Below, in pieces: positions 12,353 to 24,248 of a DNA stretch of 64,000 nt. Numbering within the stretch: the first letter of the stretch is position 1; each line of letters opens with the position of its first letter. A program made the position numbers and the translations under genes. The notes under the pieces are model-generated. The model ran no database searches. It was not told the origin of the DNA and was given only the letters and a program-made list of their open reading frames with translations. This DNA comes from Apophysomyces variabilis (lineage: Eukaryota > Mucoromycota > Mucoromycetes > Mucorales > Mucoraceae): contig MZZL01000388.1 in the NCBI GenBank assembly GCA_002749535.1, positions 178,505 through 242,504 of the forward strand. The letters run 5' to 3'.

Positions 12353-14768
12353 TCAAACTGTTTTTGCTTCTGTACACAATAGATTCATGGGAAAGTACTT
12401 GGCATTCTCGAGGAGTGGCCATTCGGGTCGTCTAATGGTGGCCTGCAAATCTGTTTCACGCTCCTCTTCGGAACCCTCTTTGGTGTCTGTACGGTCTTCT
12501 TTCCAATCCCAGTAACAATAGCTAAGACCTTCCAGATTAGGAGATTTGTGTGAAGCGTTGTGATAGGTCTTTGTGAGGGAAGCAATTTTTGGACGCTCTT
12601 TTAAAGCAAGACGTTCATTTTTGGTAGGTGGTGTGCCAACGAGTTTCAAACGGTCAGGAACAGTATATGTTAGATCAAATTTTGATGTAAATAAACCTAG
12701 AAAAGTCAGGAACTCAAAAATTGCGTTTAGGCACTATGATATGCGACTCACGAAAAGTTCTGTAAGGATGGAATGGATCTTGAAGGGCTCTACATACAAA
12801 AACGCACAGGGCATGTACGTCGTCTGTCTCTTGATTGTTTAAAAACGGCAGTAAAAACCGAAGATGGGAGGGTTGGGCGTTTCGCAAATACATTGTTGCC
12901 TGGGATACAGTGGTTGTAGTATACATGGATAACACGATAGATATCTGAAAGGCAACTAACAAACGCGGGAAAGGTTTCAAACGAGTCGGGGACCTTGATT
13001 TTCGCAAACTCTCCAAAAACGTAAATTCCATTGTCTTGAAGTTTGCAAACGTAAAACACCACAGACGTGCCTAGTGAACATAGATTTCAGTAAGTTCTTT
13101 TTGTAAATGTGCGTATCAGATACTGACCAACAGCTTGGAATCCTAGCACGCAATTCACGTTGGATTCGTCGATTGTATGCTTGGCAAACACAGCGACACG
13201 TACTAAATCGATTGCCAGCGGCGCTATGTCAGTGGTATGCTCTGCGGATTTAACCTCTCCGAACCCTAAAGAACAGAATGTTACACTTTCTTTGTTTAAT
13301 ACTATGTTTGAGTCGGCCTTGAAGCGTCGAGACTGGTCACTTCTGTACACTTTGTATTTGACCTGGATGAATAGCTTATTAAAACAGGCGGTGCTTTTTT
13401 TTCTTTTCTTTTTTATTTTTTTTTATTTTTTTAGTTGATATGTTACCATTTGAAAATCGCATCGTTATCCGGATCATGGAACATGGGGGATAGTACGGGA
13501 TCCAATATAGAGCTGGTTAACTCCATTTCGCCGATAACCTCGTTGTAAGGGTGGCGCCGAAGTTTTTCCACGCTGACCATATTAGTCAGTGCGTCATTGT
13601 CAACAAGTTTGCTTTTATGTAAATTTACCAGTTTGCCACAGAAGATAGCACTCGGTACGTAAAGCCATCGGTCCCGGCCCGGATGCTGTTTATCTCCTCG
13701 ATTGCTTCTCTTCTTGTCTTCACTCCATCCTTCAAATCCTACGTTTTTCTTGTTATTCTCGGTTACATCTTTCCACAACACCTTTATTACTATACTTATT
13801 GCCAGCAGCTTGTTCCGAAGCTCACTGCTGAATTGGACTTCTGAAGCTTTGCAGAACTGTTCTACATAATTACGTTGGATTGCCTTAAGGCGGTCAGAGC
13901 CGTAGATGGTAACTGCTTTTGCGTCGTTCTGAGAGGGCTTCAACAACATTATATGTGAAAGTGCCTTAAACATTGAATTTCGACTTTAGCTTATTCCAGA
14001 GAATCATTGACTTAGAGAAGCTGTTGCGCGTGTCGTTCCATATCTAGTCCCTGTTCCTTTGCCTCCCGCAATACGGCCTCCTGGTATTTACAGAACTGGG
14101 GTGCAACTGGAATATTATTCACCTCCCACATTGGTTGATGCGTGGTTTCTTCCAAGTCAACGAGATCAAAGTGGTTTTGGCTGCTAGTCGCTGAGGGTGG
14201 ATTGGGGCCTATCATTCGCAGCTTTTTGACGGGCCTATCACCCTAGAATGGCAGTGTACGAAAGATATTGGATCGATGACAGACCAAGGTAATCCATTAC
14301 GTGCCTGGGAATTGATGGTTATGCGTGCATTTGTGCCAATGTTACTGCCAACAACGCTGTTCACAATGTCACCGTTATGTTGATGGACCTCAACGTTTCC
14401 TTGATCTTTTGTCTGCTAAAAGCAGAAGTTAGCAGTTGTTGACTCTTCTCAAGTGCCTGACATGCCTTGTTCTTCAAGTTAACAAGCAATTTAGCAACGT
14501 ATGCCTTGACAACAGGCGGGATATCATTGCTGTTGGCAATAAGTTGCAAATCGTATCTGAATGTTTTAATAACGCCTTTTTTCTTCTTCAAAGGGACGTA
14601 GAAAGCGTGGTAGTTTGGAAACTTCCAATCCTTGGCTGGATGCACGTTAAAGAAGCTTTTGCAGTATAACCCTGAGAAATAATCAGGAACTTTATATGAG
14701 GAAAGTATTTCGGATTGATTCATATTGTTTCCTGAAAATGGGGAAGAGAAGACCGCAGCAACTGACAT
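12353..14768 (-). pseudogene. Fragmented locus of a conserved fungal protein of unknown function
   Basis: A chain of minus-strand coding blocks reads in order: an N-terminal frame 14768-14361 (starts MSVAAVFSSPF), a block with VEVHQHNGDIVNSVVGSN near 14400-14330, 14215-14012, 13973-13443, 13380-13130 (SLGFGEVKSAEHTTDI, then VRVAVFAKHTIDE and VLGFQAVG), an intron, 13053-12840 (FYVCKLQDNGIYVF, IKVPDSFETF) and 12690-12353. The GEVK...LGFQ..G...FY...L..GIY...E...I.VP pattern matches, from memory, a widespread multi-copy family of uncharacterised Mucoromycota proteins. At least two junctions (around 14215 and 13440) cannot be joined without a frameshift, so I call it a probable pseudogene; a functional multi-exon gene with introns I cannot place is the alternative. 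Confidence 0.5.
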
Positions 14769-15372
14769 CCCCTTTCGATAAATAGGCGTTCTCTCGCATG
14801 TTACTTTAGGCGCATGATTCGAGCTGTGTAACGAAGCAAAGAGGCACGATGTGCTGTGCCATCAAATTTTACTGATATTGTTGTTAGAGCAACGTCTTGT
14901 CGGATCTTGCTGCTTTTCTAATGTTTGTTTGAAACAATTTACTGGATTTGAGCCGCTCTAACTTTTTTTGGTCATCTCTATCAATCAAAAACCAGGTTTT
15001 GAATGGGGCATGGGGATAACTTTCGTGTCTGAGTATGCGTTAGGGACGGAAAACAGAGAGCAAAGTCCATTATAGTTCTCGCTCAACACATACGCCCAAA
15101 CAATGTTAGCTGTTCTACAACGTCTTGTTGATCAAATCAGAATAACAATGACCAAAACTTTCAACGGCACTAAATTTATATTCTCGACAAATAGAGATGA
15201 CAATTATCCAGCTGTATTCTAGCTTTCTTGTGCTTTGTACTCTTATGATGCGATATAGATTATCGGGGTGACGGCGATCCTGATAAACCAACCCAGTGGT
15301 GAATCTAAGATTTGCTTAATGCTTAGTGGGGAAGATGCCACGATTTAATGGTGAAAGTAGGTAGCCTCAGCC
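14769..15372. other. Intergenic, nothing recognised
   Basis: AT-rich sequence between the fragmented conserved-protein locus and the Harbinger remnant. No frame over 60 codons has recognisable motifs. Confidence 0.5.
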
Positions 15373-15850
15373 CGGTAATATGAATTTCGATCAGAACTAT
15401 GCTGAGGCTTATTACAGCCGCAAAGAAAGGTATAATCTGTCAGCCATGGTTTTATATCATAACCCTAAGAGGATCGGCATTGCTCTGAACCGCTTGCCCG
15501 TTTGTGTTCATGACAGTCGCGTGTTTAGTAACGGTCCACTTGGCTTAACGCCATCTAGATCTTTCCATTGACATTCAGATCGATGAAACCAATACACTGG
15601 GAAAACCAGTGCCTGCCTGAATACATTGGCTAATATGCCTTTACTGAATCTATCGAGTCATGAGACCACATTCTTCTTAATAACATGAGAGCGACTATGA
15701 CCCTATTGACATAGTTATATACATTACCCTCTAGAACACAGTTAGTTACGCATGCAAGGACATACCATAACCTACCAGTAATGCCAAAGTTGTGGGCGAT
15801 TCGACCAACAGCAACATCATTACCGTGCATACCAATGCCTCTACTGTGAC
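15373..15850 (+). pseudogene. PIF/Harbinger-type transposase remnant
   Basis: The frame at 15380-15571 reads EAYYSRKERYNLSAMVLYH...IGIALNRLP, then VHDSRVFSN, the pattern YxxRKxxY...VHDxRVF of the DDE_4 (PIF/Harbinger) nuclease domain including its second catalytic Asp. Downstream the frame is lost. The first catalytic Asp block (IDG) and the C-terminal Glu block are not visible, so only a core fragment survives. Confidence 0.55.
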
Positions 15851-16110
15851 TAGCAACTGCAGGTTAGGATCCGCCTACGGATGAGCTCATCAGGGCAAAA
15901 AAAGGGCATCACCTCTGATCTTCTAAGCACTCCAAAAGATGTGCTTTTGGACATTCTGACCTCCTTGAACAAACCTCAAGTGCATTCGTGAATCAGTCGA
16001 TGTAGCCTGGCCGACAAGCAATCCTGGCCCTTAAATACAAGTAGCGTGGGGAGTAGGACTTTATCATAATAGGCTGCCAAAGCTTAACTCCTTGCTTTTT
16101 ATTGTCATTT

Positions 16111-16353
16111 TCAAGCAGCTCCTCTATCCAGCCGCTCTTGCAGTTCGAGGAACTCTTCCTCTAACATTGCCATGTTCTTAAAGTCATGCATGTAGTAATA
16201 ATGCCTTGTCAAAGCTCTTAACAGCTGATTACGGGAAAGAAACGCTGCACACATCGCACGAAAGTCGCATGTCATATAGGGTGCGACTTTTCTAAGATTT
16301 GTGCGGCGTTTGATTACTCGAGCTAGGCGACGTCTGTACGAGTTGTATGCGAT
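16111..16353 (-). other. Coding-like open frame, unknown, 81 codons
   Basis: Between a TAA at 16356-16354 and a TGA at 16113-16111 the minus strand is open and protein-like. A basic start (RRRLARVIKRRTNLRKV) is followed by MTCDFRAMCAAFLSRNQ, an aromatic patch (HYYYMHDF) and an amphipathic Glu/Leu helix (LEEEFLELQERLDRG). The first internal ATG (16275) would give 54 residues. The basic half plus acidic coiled-coil layout is not random-looking. It may be a last exon of a lost gene or a second protein of the nearby Harbinger element; neither is shown. Confidence 0.3.
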
Positions 16354-17574
16354 TTATACGATTTATGCCACCTATGAGACTTTTTTGTCCCACAGCGGCT
16401 GTTGACGTTCTGATGAGTTAGGCACGGTTGCCTTACTAAAGAAAAGTACTTTTGCGCTAACTGTCGATGAAGTTACTGTTAGTAAAATTTCGCCTTTTCG
16501 GTAAATGATTAGTAACTGGTCAGCTACAATAAGAAACCTTGTTGACCTGTCCGTTTGTTAATTACATTCTCGCACATTCTCTATCGGGTGGGACCAGTGG
16601 GTACGTTGTGTTCTTTCCATGTTTATTCCAGGGGAATAAATAAATCGGGACATGTACACGATAAAAGAGATAAGCGAAGAAAAGGGAGAAAAGAAGGGCC
16701 AATCACCGAATCCATTATTCTCGGGTAAAGACATCAGCTGTTCGACTTGCCGTCTCCGCCAATTAAGTCAAATGCTAACGGAAGGTTAATGCGGCAAAGC
16801 TTTGTTACTAAATAATTAGAATATGTTTTCTGATACAAGTGGTGATATGTCGTCCACCAGTGCTCGAGAGGATAATGTTGGCTTTGGAAGTAGTCTGCTG
16901 GGCAATCTTCAACTACGGCATCGGTTATTGACATGCATTCCGTTGCTATTCTACGTCTAAAAAAAGAAATCAGCTTCATTTGCCTTTTCTGGTTGTTGCT
17001 TTCTTTGAGAATATGTCCATGGATTCTCAAGCTCACCAAGTTATTGACTAACTTTTCAGAGCTGGAGTACACCCAATAAAAGCGTCGCAATATCGATACA
17101 TACACTAGGAGATTTAAGCATAGAAAGATTCTGAGCAGAAAATTCCATCCCGTTGGATTATATGCTTGTTAGTAAATGAAAGTGATCTGTCACCGTCGTT
17201 TTCGCTCATATACCAGACCATGTACGATTAGTTATGAGGAAAAGCGGGTAATAATACTGATGAGAATGGTACACACGCATTGTCCGGTTTTCCTAGTTTT
17301 TCATCGCTACGCAACTATGTATACGTTATACTCGTAGATAGTAATCCAGCTACGGCATCAATGCTGCGGTTCCTCTTCTTTCCTTTTTTGGGGAGGATCG
17401 AATGACCATTTATGGGTTTTTGGGTTTAAGAAGCCCCCCTTATGGCCCTGTGGCCCACATTTGCCGCCGCAGCCAATATTTCGAACTCCGAGGCACTAGA
17501 GACACAAGCCACCCGTAGAAATATGTTTTTTGACGAGCCTGACGAGGGAAAAAAAGTGTTTCACTACTCAAAAC
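16354..17574. other. Intergenic, one doubtful minus-strand frame
   Basis: This holds the eIF1A promoter at its right end. A 123-codon minus-strand frame at 16734-17105 contains an intron-like TTTCTTTTTTTAG acceptor at 16958 and a plausible last exon (ITDAVVEDCPADYF, HYPLEHWWTTYHHLY), but the upstream exon does not join in phase. Function unknown. Confidence 0.3.
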
Positions 17575-18286
17575 ATGCCCAAGAATAAGGGAAAAGTAAG
17601 CTTACTGTCAATGTTGGTAAAGGATGATTCCAGACTTACTCTGTATTATGATTTTAGGGAGGTAAAAATCGGAGAAGAGGAAAGAACGAGAACGAAGGCA
17701 GCAAGCGTGAGCTCATCTTCAAGGAAGAAGGCCAAGGTAAAACGCTAAACCATCTGCAACGATTCTTGAATCCGTGATCATTCACTCATTCTGATTCTCT
17801 TCTTTTCTAGAATATGCCCAAGTTACAAAGATGTTGGGTAACGGCCGCGTGGAAGCACAATGTTTCGATGGCGTTAAGCGATTGGCCCACATTCGTGGTA
17901 AATTGAGAAAGAAGGTATGTTGTTTTTGGATCAAGGGAGCGCTTATGTTGGGATGCTTAACAGAATAGCTCAACGTGGCTGACACCATTACTTTTTTTTA
18001 GGTCTGGATTAACCAGGGTGATATCGTTCTTATTTCGCTGCGAGAGTATCAAGATGAGAAAGCCGATGTGTTGCTGAAATATAATGCCGATGAGGCACGT
18101 TCTCTGAAGTCCTACGGTGAATTACCAGACACAACTAAAATTAACGAAACCGAAACCTTTGGTGGTGAAGAGGATGACGACGTTGAGTTCGATTTTGATA
18201 TTGACGAGGTAACCCAAATTGAACTGGTTGCAAGGGGCAATTTACAGATGAACTTACCTTCACTTCTTCTTTTGCAACAGATCTAA
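17575..18286 (+). CDS. TIF11: Translation initiation factor eIF1A, 5 exons
   Basis: Exons 17575-17595, 17658-17736, 17811-17914, 18002-18208 and 18281-18286 give 138 residues, typical of eIF1A. The basic tail [18 protein letters not shown] leads into an OB fold ([62 protein letters not shown]) and ends in the acidic tail with [15 protein letters not shown]. eIF1A binds the 40S A site, promotes Met-tRNAi recruitment by eIF2 and stabilises scanning. The last exon is only two codons (ATC TAA) after a TTTGCAACAG acceptor, making the terminal Ile of the family's conserved ending. All introns are GT-AG. No single uninterrupted frame shows this gene. Confidence 0.97.
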
Positions 18287-19197
18287 ATTTCATGGCTTTT
18301 GTTTGACTTTCATCTTTTTCTCATCCTATACAACTTGTGAAAAAACCCAAGCTCTTGATGCATGGATCCCACAAAAACAAAACAATAAACCAAAAAATGA
18401 TTCGAGCACCCTTCCTCGCTCGGTCAAGTCATTCAACCTCAACAAGACCGTCTCGCTAGTTGTTTGTTACTAGAATTGGACTCTTACCGTTGTACTTCGT
18501 CTGTTGCAGAAAAATGGAAGGTCTTGATGCTGTATTATCGATAACCTTGTGTTGTTAAAGGCAATGATTTGCATCTGTACTATCTAGACCAGCTGACAGA
18601 TGGACCGTCTGAATGATCGAACAAAAAATGGCAGGGGCAAGGCTGTTCCTTACCGAGAGGAAAGGGATCTAAAGAGCGTACCATTGTCCCTCGAATGATC
18701 CGGTCACGATTCCTGTGGAAGCAGAGAGACATATCTCATGAATGACACGGTCATCAGGTGCGCATAACTATCCTATTAATTGTTCTATTCATTGTTCCCG
18801 ATATAGAGCGAGCATCCAGTTATCAAGTGATACTTTTCACATTGTTTTGACATAAAGTGTTTTTTTTTCTGCAGCAAAACTATGATAAACTAGTTATCCA
18901 TCGAAAAGAGTATGTTTCATGGCAGCACGCTTGGTAAATAACCCAAAGAAGGAAAAAGAATTGCTTCAAACGTGTTATATGTTATTATTCCTTTCAAACT
19001 AAATAAATGACGCATTTAAGAGAACTTGGGAAAGAGAATAGTTGCAGTTATATCCCAATGACCATCGTTAAACCGGGATTTATAGAAATTCATCTATTAT
19101 GTTCTATCTACAGTTGTAACCGTTTGACATCTATGGAAGTGTAAAGTTCACATGATGCCAAGCTTCAGGAATCTGTCTTCCTCATAATCTCATAGGT
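18287..19197. other. Intergenic between convergent eIF1A and F-box genes
   Basis: Holds both 3' UTRs. An AATAAA at about 18383 may serve eIF1A polyadenylation. No gene or RNA was recognised. Confidence 0.5.
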
Positions 19198-21000
19198 TTA
19201 TCGTCGTCGAGATCGTTTGCATTTTCTTGGGCCTCGTTGTTCTCTGTAGCCGACTCTCCTTCCAGTGAAGATTGAAAGGTTAGATCTCAAACCTGCGACA
19301 ATCCTGATGTCGCAAGTGGGTTGGCAAAGAATGTTTATTGCACATCGTTCAGGATCCGGGTCAATATATTCTTCGCCCGAGTCATCCGTGGTTACAACCA
19401 CACACTGGCACTCATCATACATCAGCCGATTGTAGCTTGTACGATTTCCCTGATCTTCTTCTTCTTCTTCTGTTTCTTTTTCTTCCACTCTGTAAAGCGC
19501 CCGGCATCTTCGGTTAGGGCACATTCGCAGTTGCATATTATGAATGCTGTTGTTGTGGTTGCTTCGGCTAGAAGGTTGCTTCGTCTTCCCCAGAAATGAC
19601 AAGGTGAATTCTGCTTCTAAAGCGTGGATGGCAAGCTTGTTCAAGGTTAAACTAGAAAAATCCATGTTTAACACACCTCCTCGTTCCGACCCCCTGCAGT
19701 CAAACTCTGACAAGTTCGGACAGGATTGCGTTATAAACGAAATGACTCCATTATTAAGACTGCCGGATAATGTCAGCTGTTTGAGGGGATACTGAGTTCT
19801 GTTGATGTTGTCGTTACTCAGTCGAAGTAAGTTGCCATAAACAGTCAAGCTCTCTAGACGTGGGCAGGCGTTAAAGATTTCATCTATGTTCATATCTCTC
19901 GTATCTTCACGTATCGAAAGTCGAGTTAAAGCTATGCAAGACTTTAAAGGCTCTAGTATTTCCTCTAAAGAATGCTGTTCGAAAAACAGGATAGCAAGTT
20001 CCGCAAGTGTCCTCTGAAAGGAATGGATCGTACTTGTATAACCAGGTAAATATTCAATGTAAGAAACCTCCAAGTTGCTGAGTGGTGCGCCAATTTCTCT
20101 AAGTATTCTCACAAATTGTTGGTAGATCAAATCGTCGCTGTCAAAAGTGAATACAGGTAGTCTTTTGAGATAGCGACAGGATCTCGCTAAGGTCATGACT
20201 TCGTTTGTCCTGTATCCGTTGTGCGTCCTAAGAAACGAGCCATTGATCTCAAGATCGTTCAAATTGGTGTATTTCTGAGCAAAGTACTGGCCCCATAGTT
20301 CGTCTTCTTCCGGAGTGAGAGATAGAAAGCGTACAGTATCGCAAGGAGTAATCTGCTTTGGCAGCTCACCATGAAAATGCACATCAGCAAGAGTAAGCTT
20401 TCGTAGATGGGGAAGCGAACTATGAATCTTCTCCAATTCTGCCATCGAGAGCATCGCACGGTACGCATAAACTGTTTTGCTGTTGATCTTAAGTTCTTCG
20501 ATAGAAGGAAGCTCAACGAGCACTTTGATCCAATCCGAGAAGGATTTGGTATCAATGCCAAGGCTTAAGCGCTTGACACTATGTTTAAAGGAATCCAAGG
20601 AAAAGGCTGGCCGACTCGTTAATCGCAAGCGAGGTCCTACCTTCAGGTGCTTCCACTCCTTCAAGACTTCTACGAATTTCGGAGTGACCTTCCAGGTAGC
20701 ATCGAACTCGGTAACATAAGGGCAAAGCTGCGTCCATTGTCTCAATCCGGCAACAGATATTTGACATTGTAATTTCACTTTGCGGACGAAATGGCCAGGT
20801 CGATCATGGCGTTTCGCATTGGAAAGAGTCTCGGTAAGTTGCTCAAATTGAAGGTAATTTTCGATCTTTATGTTGTCGTAGAGAATCGAGACGAGAGCTT
20901 CATTCCAGGAGCGACAGACACAAATACAAGTGCATATCTCGTTGCGGGAGAGGTTGTTACTTATGATGCGTAGGACTTCACGCGGTAATTTTTCTGCCAT
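19198..21000 (-). CDS. F-box protein with leucine-rich repeat region
   Basis: A single long exon of 600 codons. The N-terminus MAEKLPREVLRIISNNLSRNEICTC...CRSWNEALVSILYDNIKI is an F-box, which docks substrate receptors onto Skp1 in SCF ubiquitin ligases. The following ~430 residues are irregular leucine-rich repeats (for example LRKLTLADVHF, LNDLEINGSF, LESLTVYGNLL, LKQLTLSGSL, LSEFDCRGS) that would bind the substrate. The last ~110 residues are different: a CPNRRC motif, an acidic run of Glu (ETEEEEEDQ), a Cys-rich CQC and a basic tail (KCKRSRRR). Large F-box/LRR families are common in Mucorales; the target is unknown. An in-frame ATG at 21042 would add 14 residues; the one at 21000 sits right before the F-box and is preferred. 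Confidence 0.85.
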   Translation of the reverse strand: MAEKLPREVLRIISNNLSRNEICTCICVCRSWNEALVSILYDNIKIENYLQFEQLTETLSNAKRHDRPGHFVRKVKLQCQISVAGLRQWTQLCPYVTEFDATWKVTPKFVEVLKEWKHLKVGPRLRLTSRPAFSLDSFKHSVKRLSLGIDTKSFSDWIKVLVELPSIEELKINSKTVYAYRAMLSMAELEKIHSSLPHLRKLTLADVHFHGELPKQITPCDTVRFLSLTPEEDELWGQYFAQKYTNLNDLEINGSFLRTHNGYRTNEVMTLARSCRYLKRLPVFTFDSDDLIYQQFVRILREIGAPLSNLEVSYIEYLPGYTSTIHSFQRTLAELAILFFEQHSLEEILEPLKSCIALTRLSIREDTRDMNIDEIFNACPRLESLTVYGNLLRLSNDNINRTQYPLKQLTLSGSLNNGVISFITQSCPNLSEFDCRGSERGGVLNMDFSSLTLNKLAIHALEAEFTLSFLGKTKQPSSRSNHNNSIHNMQLRMCPNRRCRALYRVEEKETEEEEEDQGNRTSYNRLMYDECQCVVVTTDDSGEEYIDPDPERCAINILCQPTCDIRIVAGLRSNLSIFTGRRVGYREQRGPRKCKRSRRR

Positions 21001-21240
21001 TGTCCTATGATTCCTCAGCTGCAGGTAAAAGGCATGGCCCAAAAAACAAGCGGTGATTTAATTCATGACAGGTCTGATGTGCATGCGGAATCAAAGGTTT
21101 TAATTACGGGATGTGACAATGTATTTTTCGTTTATTTTGCAGTTTATCATGAAGCATTGATGCTTCTGTGAAATATTGGTCTAATTCATTCGCGGATGAG
21201 AATCATCCGCGGCCTCTACAGTACTGTATAACAGTAATAC

Positions 21241-22787
21241 TCAGCGCAATTCCTTGTTGACCCATTCTTTGCTTTGCATCTGCACCAATCGTGATAATGC
21301 TCTTTGAAAAGCAAAAGCTTCTTCTTGTCCACTAAACAAAGGAGACGACACATCCGTTACATTAAGATCATCCATGAGCTTGCGCATATCGTCGTCGATC
21401 TCTCCAGCACCCTCTTCGGCATTAAATATTTCCATGATGCTGTTCTCCGCGCTTGCAATTAATGTAGCTCGAGATTCATATATCGCATCAATAAGAGTAA
21501 TAAATCTTCTCGCCTCGGCACGATGCTTCATCGTCATTTGAGGGATACCCGTTAGGATAATCGTATGAAATCGTTTGACAAGTTCCAGGTAATCGGCAGC
21601 ACTCAAAGCGTTTGCACATGCATCACTGAATCGCATGCGGGCAACACCATCAGCCTGTTCAGGAACCACAAGTTCGCGTCCAAGGAATTTTATTGTCATT
21701 GGTCGCAATGGTTTACCATGAGTTAGCTGTTTGGTTAATGTATCGATCTGATTTTGGGTCTCCGAATTCAACGGGTAAAAGTAAACCTGCGACATCTCTC
21801 GCTCCACCTTTCTATAATCTGTACCCGAATCCAGGCATAGAACCTCACACTTGTTTAATAACAAATCAATGCATGGTAGGAAGGATTGCCGTTGGATGCC
21901 ATTCTTATACAGTTCAGTTGGGTGACGATTGGAAGTGGTAACCAGGACAACGCCACGGTCAAACAACTCCGTGAACAACTTGCGGAGGATCATTGCATCT
22001 GCGATATCGGTCACTTGGAATTCGTCAAAGCATAATACGTAAGCATCTCTGAGCAAGTCGTCGGCAATAGGAGCCAGAGGATTGGCTAAAGTTGGGTTGG
22101 CTGTCTTAATCGCATGAATGCGCGCGTGGATGTCTAACATAAAAGCGTGGAAATGGACTCGACGTTTCCGATCGATAGGCAAACTATCGTAAAATAGGTC
22201 CATTACCATTGTTTTCCCGGTGCCGACATTCCCGTATACGTAAAGAGATTTTGGACTCCATTTTCCTGAGCCCTCCTGCTTCGAACCACCGAACCATTGG
22301 GAAAACTGGATTCCTTTTAATGTCAGACAATTTTATAAGACAAACCATGATAGACTTGACTTACGGAGCCGAGAAGAGAACTGGGAGATGCTGCGGACGC
22401 CTTTTCGGGTATATAGTGCTTCAAATCGTGCCAGAGGATATCCAACTGCTTCACTATCTCTCGTTGGTGGGCGTCCGCACGGACCGCGCCGCTACTGGTA
22501 ATTTCGTCATATCTTGTGAGAGGCGCAACACCTACATGGTCTCCTGATTCACAATGTCAGCCAAGGGTTTTCTCTATAACTCCAAAATAATGGATCGCAC
22601 CTTTGCTCAATCTCGGTTGTTGGAGATCGTCGGTCTGAATCGCAACGGTCGATTGGAATCGCCGGGGCCCTGTTACTTTGTTTTCCGGAAGAGTAAGCCG
22701 TTGCGATAACCGTGCTCTTCGCATGGCTGTGGTCCCCAACCATGGGCGTTGGTATACAATGGTGGTGCTTACTGCTCTTCGGAGCAT
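21241..22787 (-). CDS. AFG1: AFG1/LACE1-type mitochondrial AAA ATPase, 3 exons
   Basis: Exons 22787-22601, 22543-22365 and 22305-21241 give 476 residues. The start [15 protein letters not shown]...RRFQST is a typical Arg-rich mitochondrial presequence with a cleavage-like RRFQS. Exon 2 carries the conserved APLTRYDEI...[13 protein letters not shown], exon 3 the Walker A GNVGTGKT (147-154) followed by [11 protein letters not shown], Walker [15 protein letters not shown] (about 213-226), [17 protein letters not shown] (sensor region) and [12 protein letters not shown]1 is an inner-membrane or matrix ATPase that helps degrade excess cytochrome oxidase subunits. Without exons 1-2 the apparent ORF lacks the P-loop, so splicing matters. 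An in-frame ATG at 22883 would extend the N-terminus by 32 residues. Confidence 0.93.
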
Positions 22788-24248
22788 AGTAACGGAAAAA
22801 CGATTGATAAGGGGAAGTCTCAGGCTCCCGATTCCGAAATGCGGGGCATATAACAAAAGCACCGTCCTATCCACACGCAGCATTTTTAAGACCACTGCGC
22901 TGTGACGGTGGCATGAAGACTTTATTGTGCAGAAAGCTTTTTTCTGCTCACCTTGTTGCGCTTTATACAGCTTTTTGCAATGAAATTTGGCTCCACTTAA
23001 GAGATCTTTTTGCGCATTGGAAATAAATTTGGGGCTGACATAGTGCTGTAGCCGAGTGCTCAAAGGTTTAAAAAAATGAGCCACGCTTTTACTGCATATA
23101 GTCCAAATCTTGCTTTAAGATCCAAGATTAGGATAACAATGACGCAGCATGTTTTTGCTGCTTTACAACAATATTTATTCAAAAAATGGAAAATCGGAAT
23201 AGAGCGAGAAGAACCGATGGATTCATCCATGTTACTTTTTCTCGCGGTCTACGTTGGCCGAGGAAGAATTTCTGGTCAATTAAGGAGGTTTATTTAATTG
23301 CATGATTCCAGTATGGTAGACCAATCTTTGCAAGCATGAAATAATAATAATATGGAATGATATGCTGGACTATTGACAGAAAGTAATTTCCTACTACGAC
23401 AAGATTTAATCGCTCATTACCATAACCTTTTCCAGGAAATGCAGAGATTTGAAACAAGAGGTACGCACAAGGCATCTTTCAAGAGAAGCATTGGATGAAA
23501 TAAGGTACGGTAACATCGGATGCAGTTATTATTATGCAGCCATTTAACTTCATAACAAAACGAAATTAAACGGCATACTTGAAACATTTCTCATTGCATG
23601 CTCTTTTTTAGTCAATTGCAGCAAGTATCCGTCTCTGAAAGCAAGGACAACATATGCTTCCTGGACATTTAAGACGACCTGAAATATCGGATGGTTCCGG
23701 ACAGATGAAAATCCAACAAAGCGGTAAAACAACAAACCAGGCAAAATGCTATCAATGATTTCTGACTTTGAGCCTTTTATAGTCTCAAGGCGCAGGCAAG
23801 CAAAACATTCTCTATTGGGGGGGGGGTGGACTTCTTGTGTCGAATGCAGCATTCCTGGATTTCTTTGTTCTTTGTGCTCACGCCCAGCCGAGTGCTGGGA
23901 TACCTTTCGGAGAAAAGTAAAAAGACATGCAGCATATCCCACTAGCGGAAATACGTGTTCCATATGGTCTCCGTCGGTTCTGATTGAAGTATTCGTAGTT
24001 TCCATATACAATCTGCAGCAGAGTCGGAAAGTATGGCTCTTGGACTACTAATTTTGCTTAATGAAAAACAGTACGTCAGGAGCCATTTCCCATAGCGGAA
24101 AAAAGATGCGACGAGTATGTCCTGTTTGAAATGATCTATAAGAAGGTAAACTAACTGGATATTATGCAAATCTTTAGAATATACTCTTTTCTCTTATACC
24201 TCAAGCCGGGATTATCACTGCGAAAAATACCAGTGTTGTAGAAGCATA
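22788..24248. other. Intergenic, nothing supported
   Basis: Contains the AFG1 promoter and then AT-rich sequence. Minus-strand frames at 23550-24011 and 23942-24169 overlap one another, lack motifs and have no matching splice sites. A run of ten G lies at 23817-23826. Confidence 0.45.

Noticed and set aside
23817..23826. Ten-G run as a G-quadruplex or functional site
   Set aside because: A single homopolymer without other G tracts nearby; could equally be a sequencing artefact.
23550..24011. A 153-codon minus-strand frame
   Set aside because: No domain, crosses a ten-G homopolymer, has no splice context, and overlaps another random frame on the same strand.
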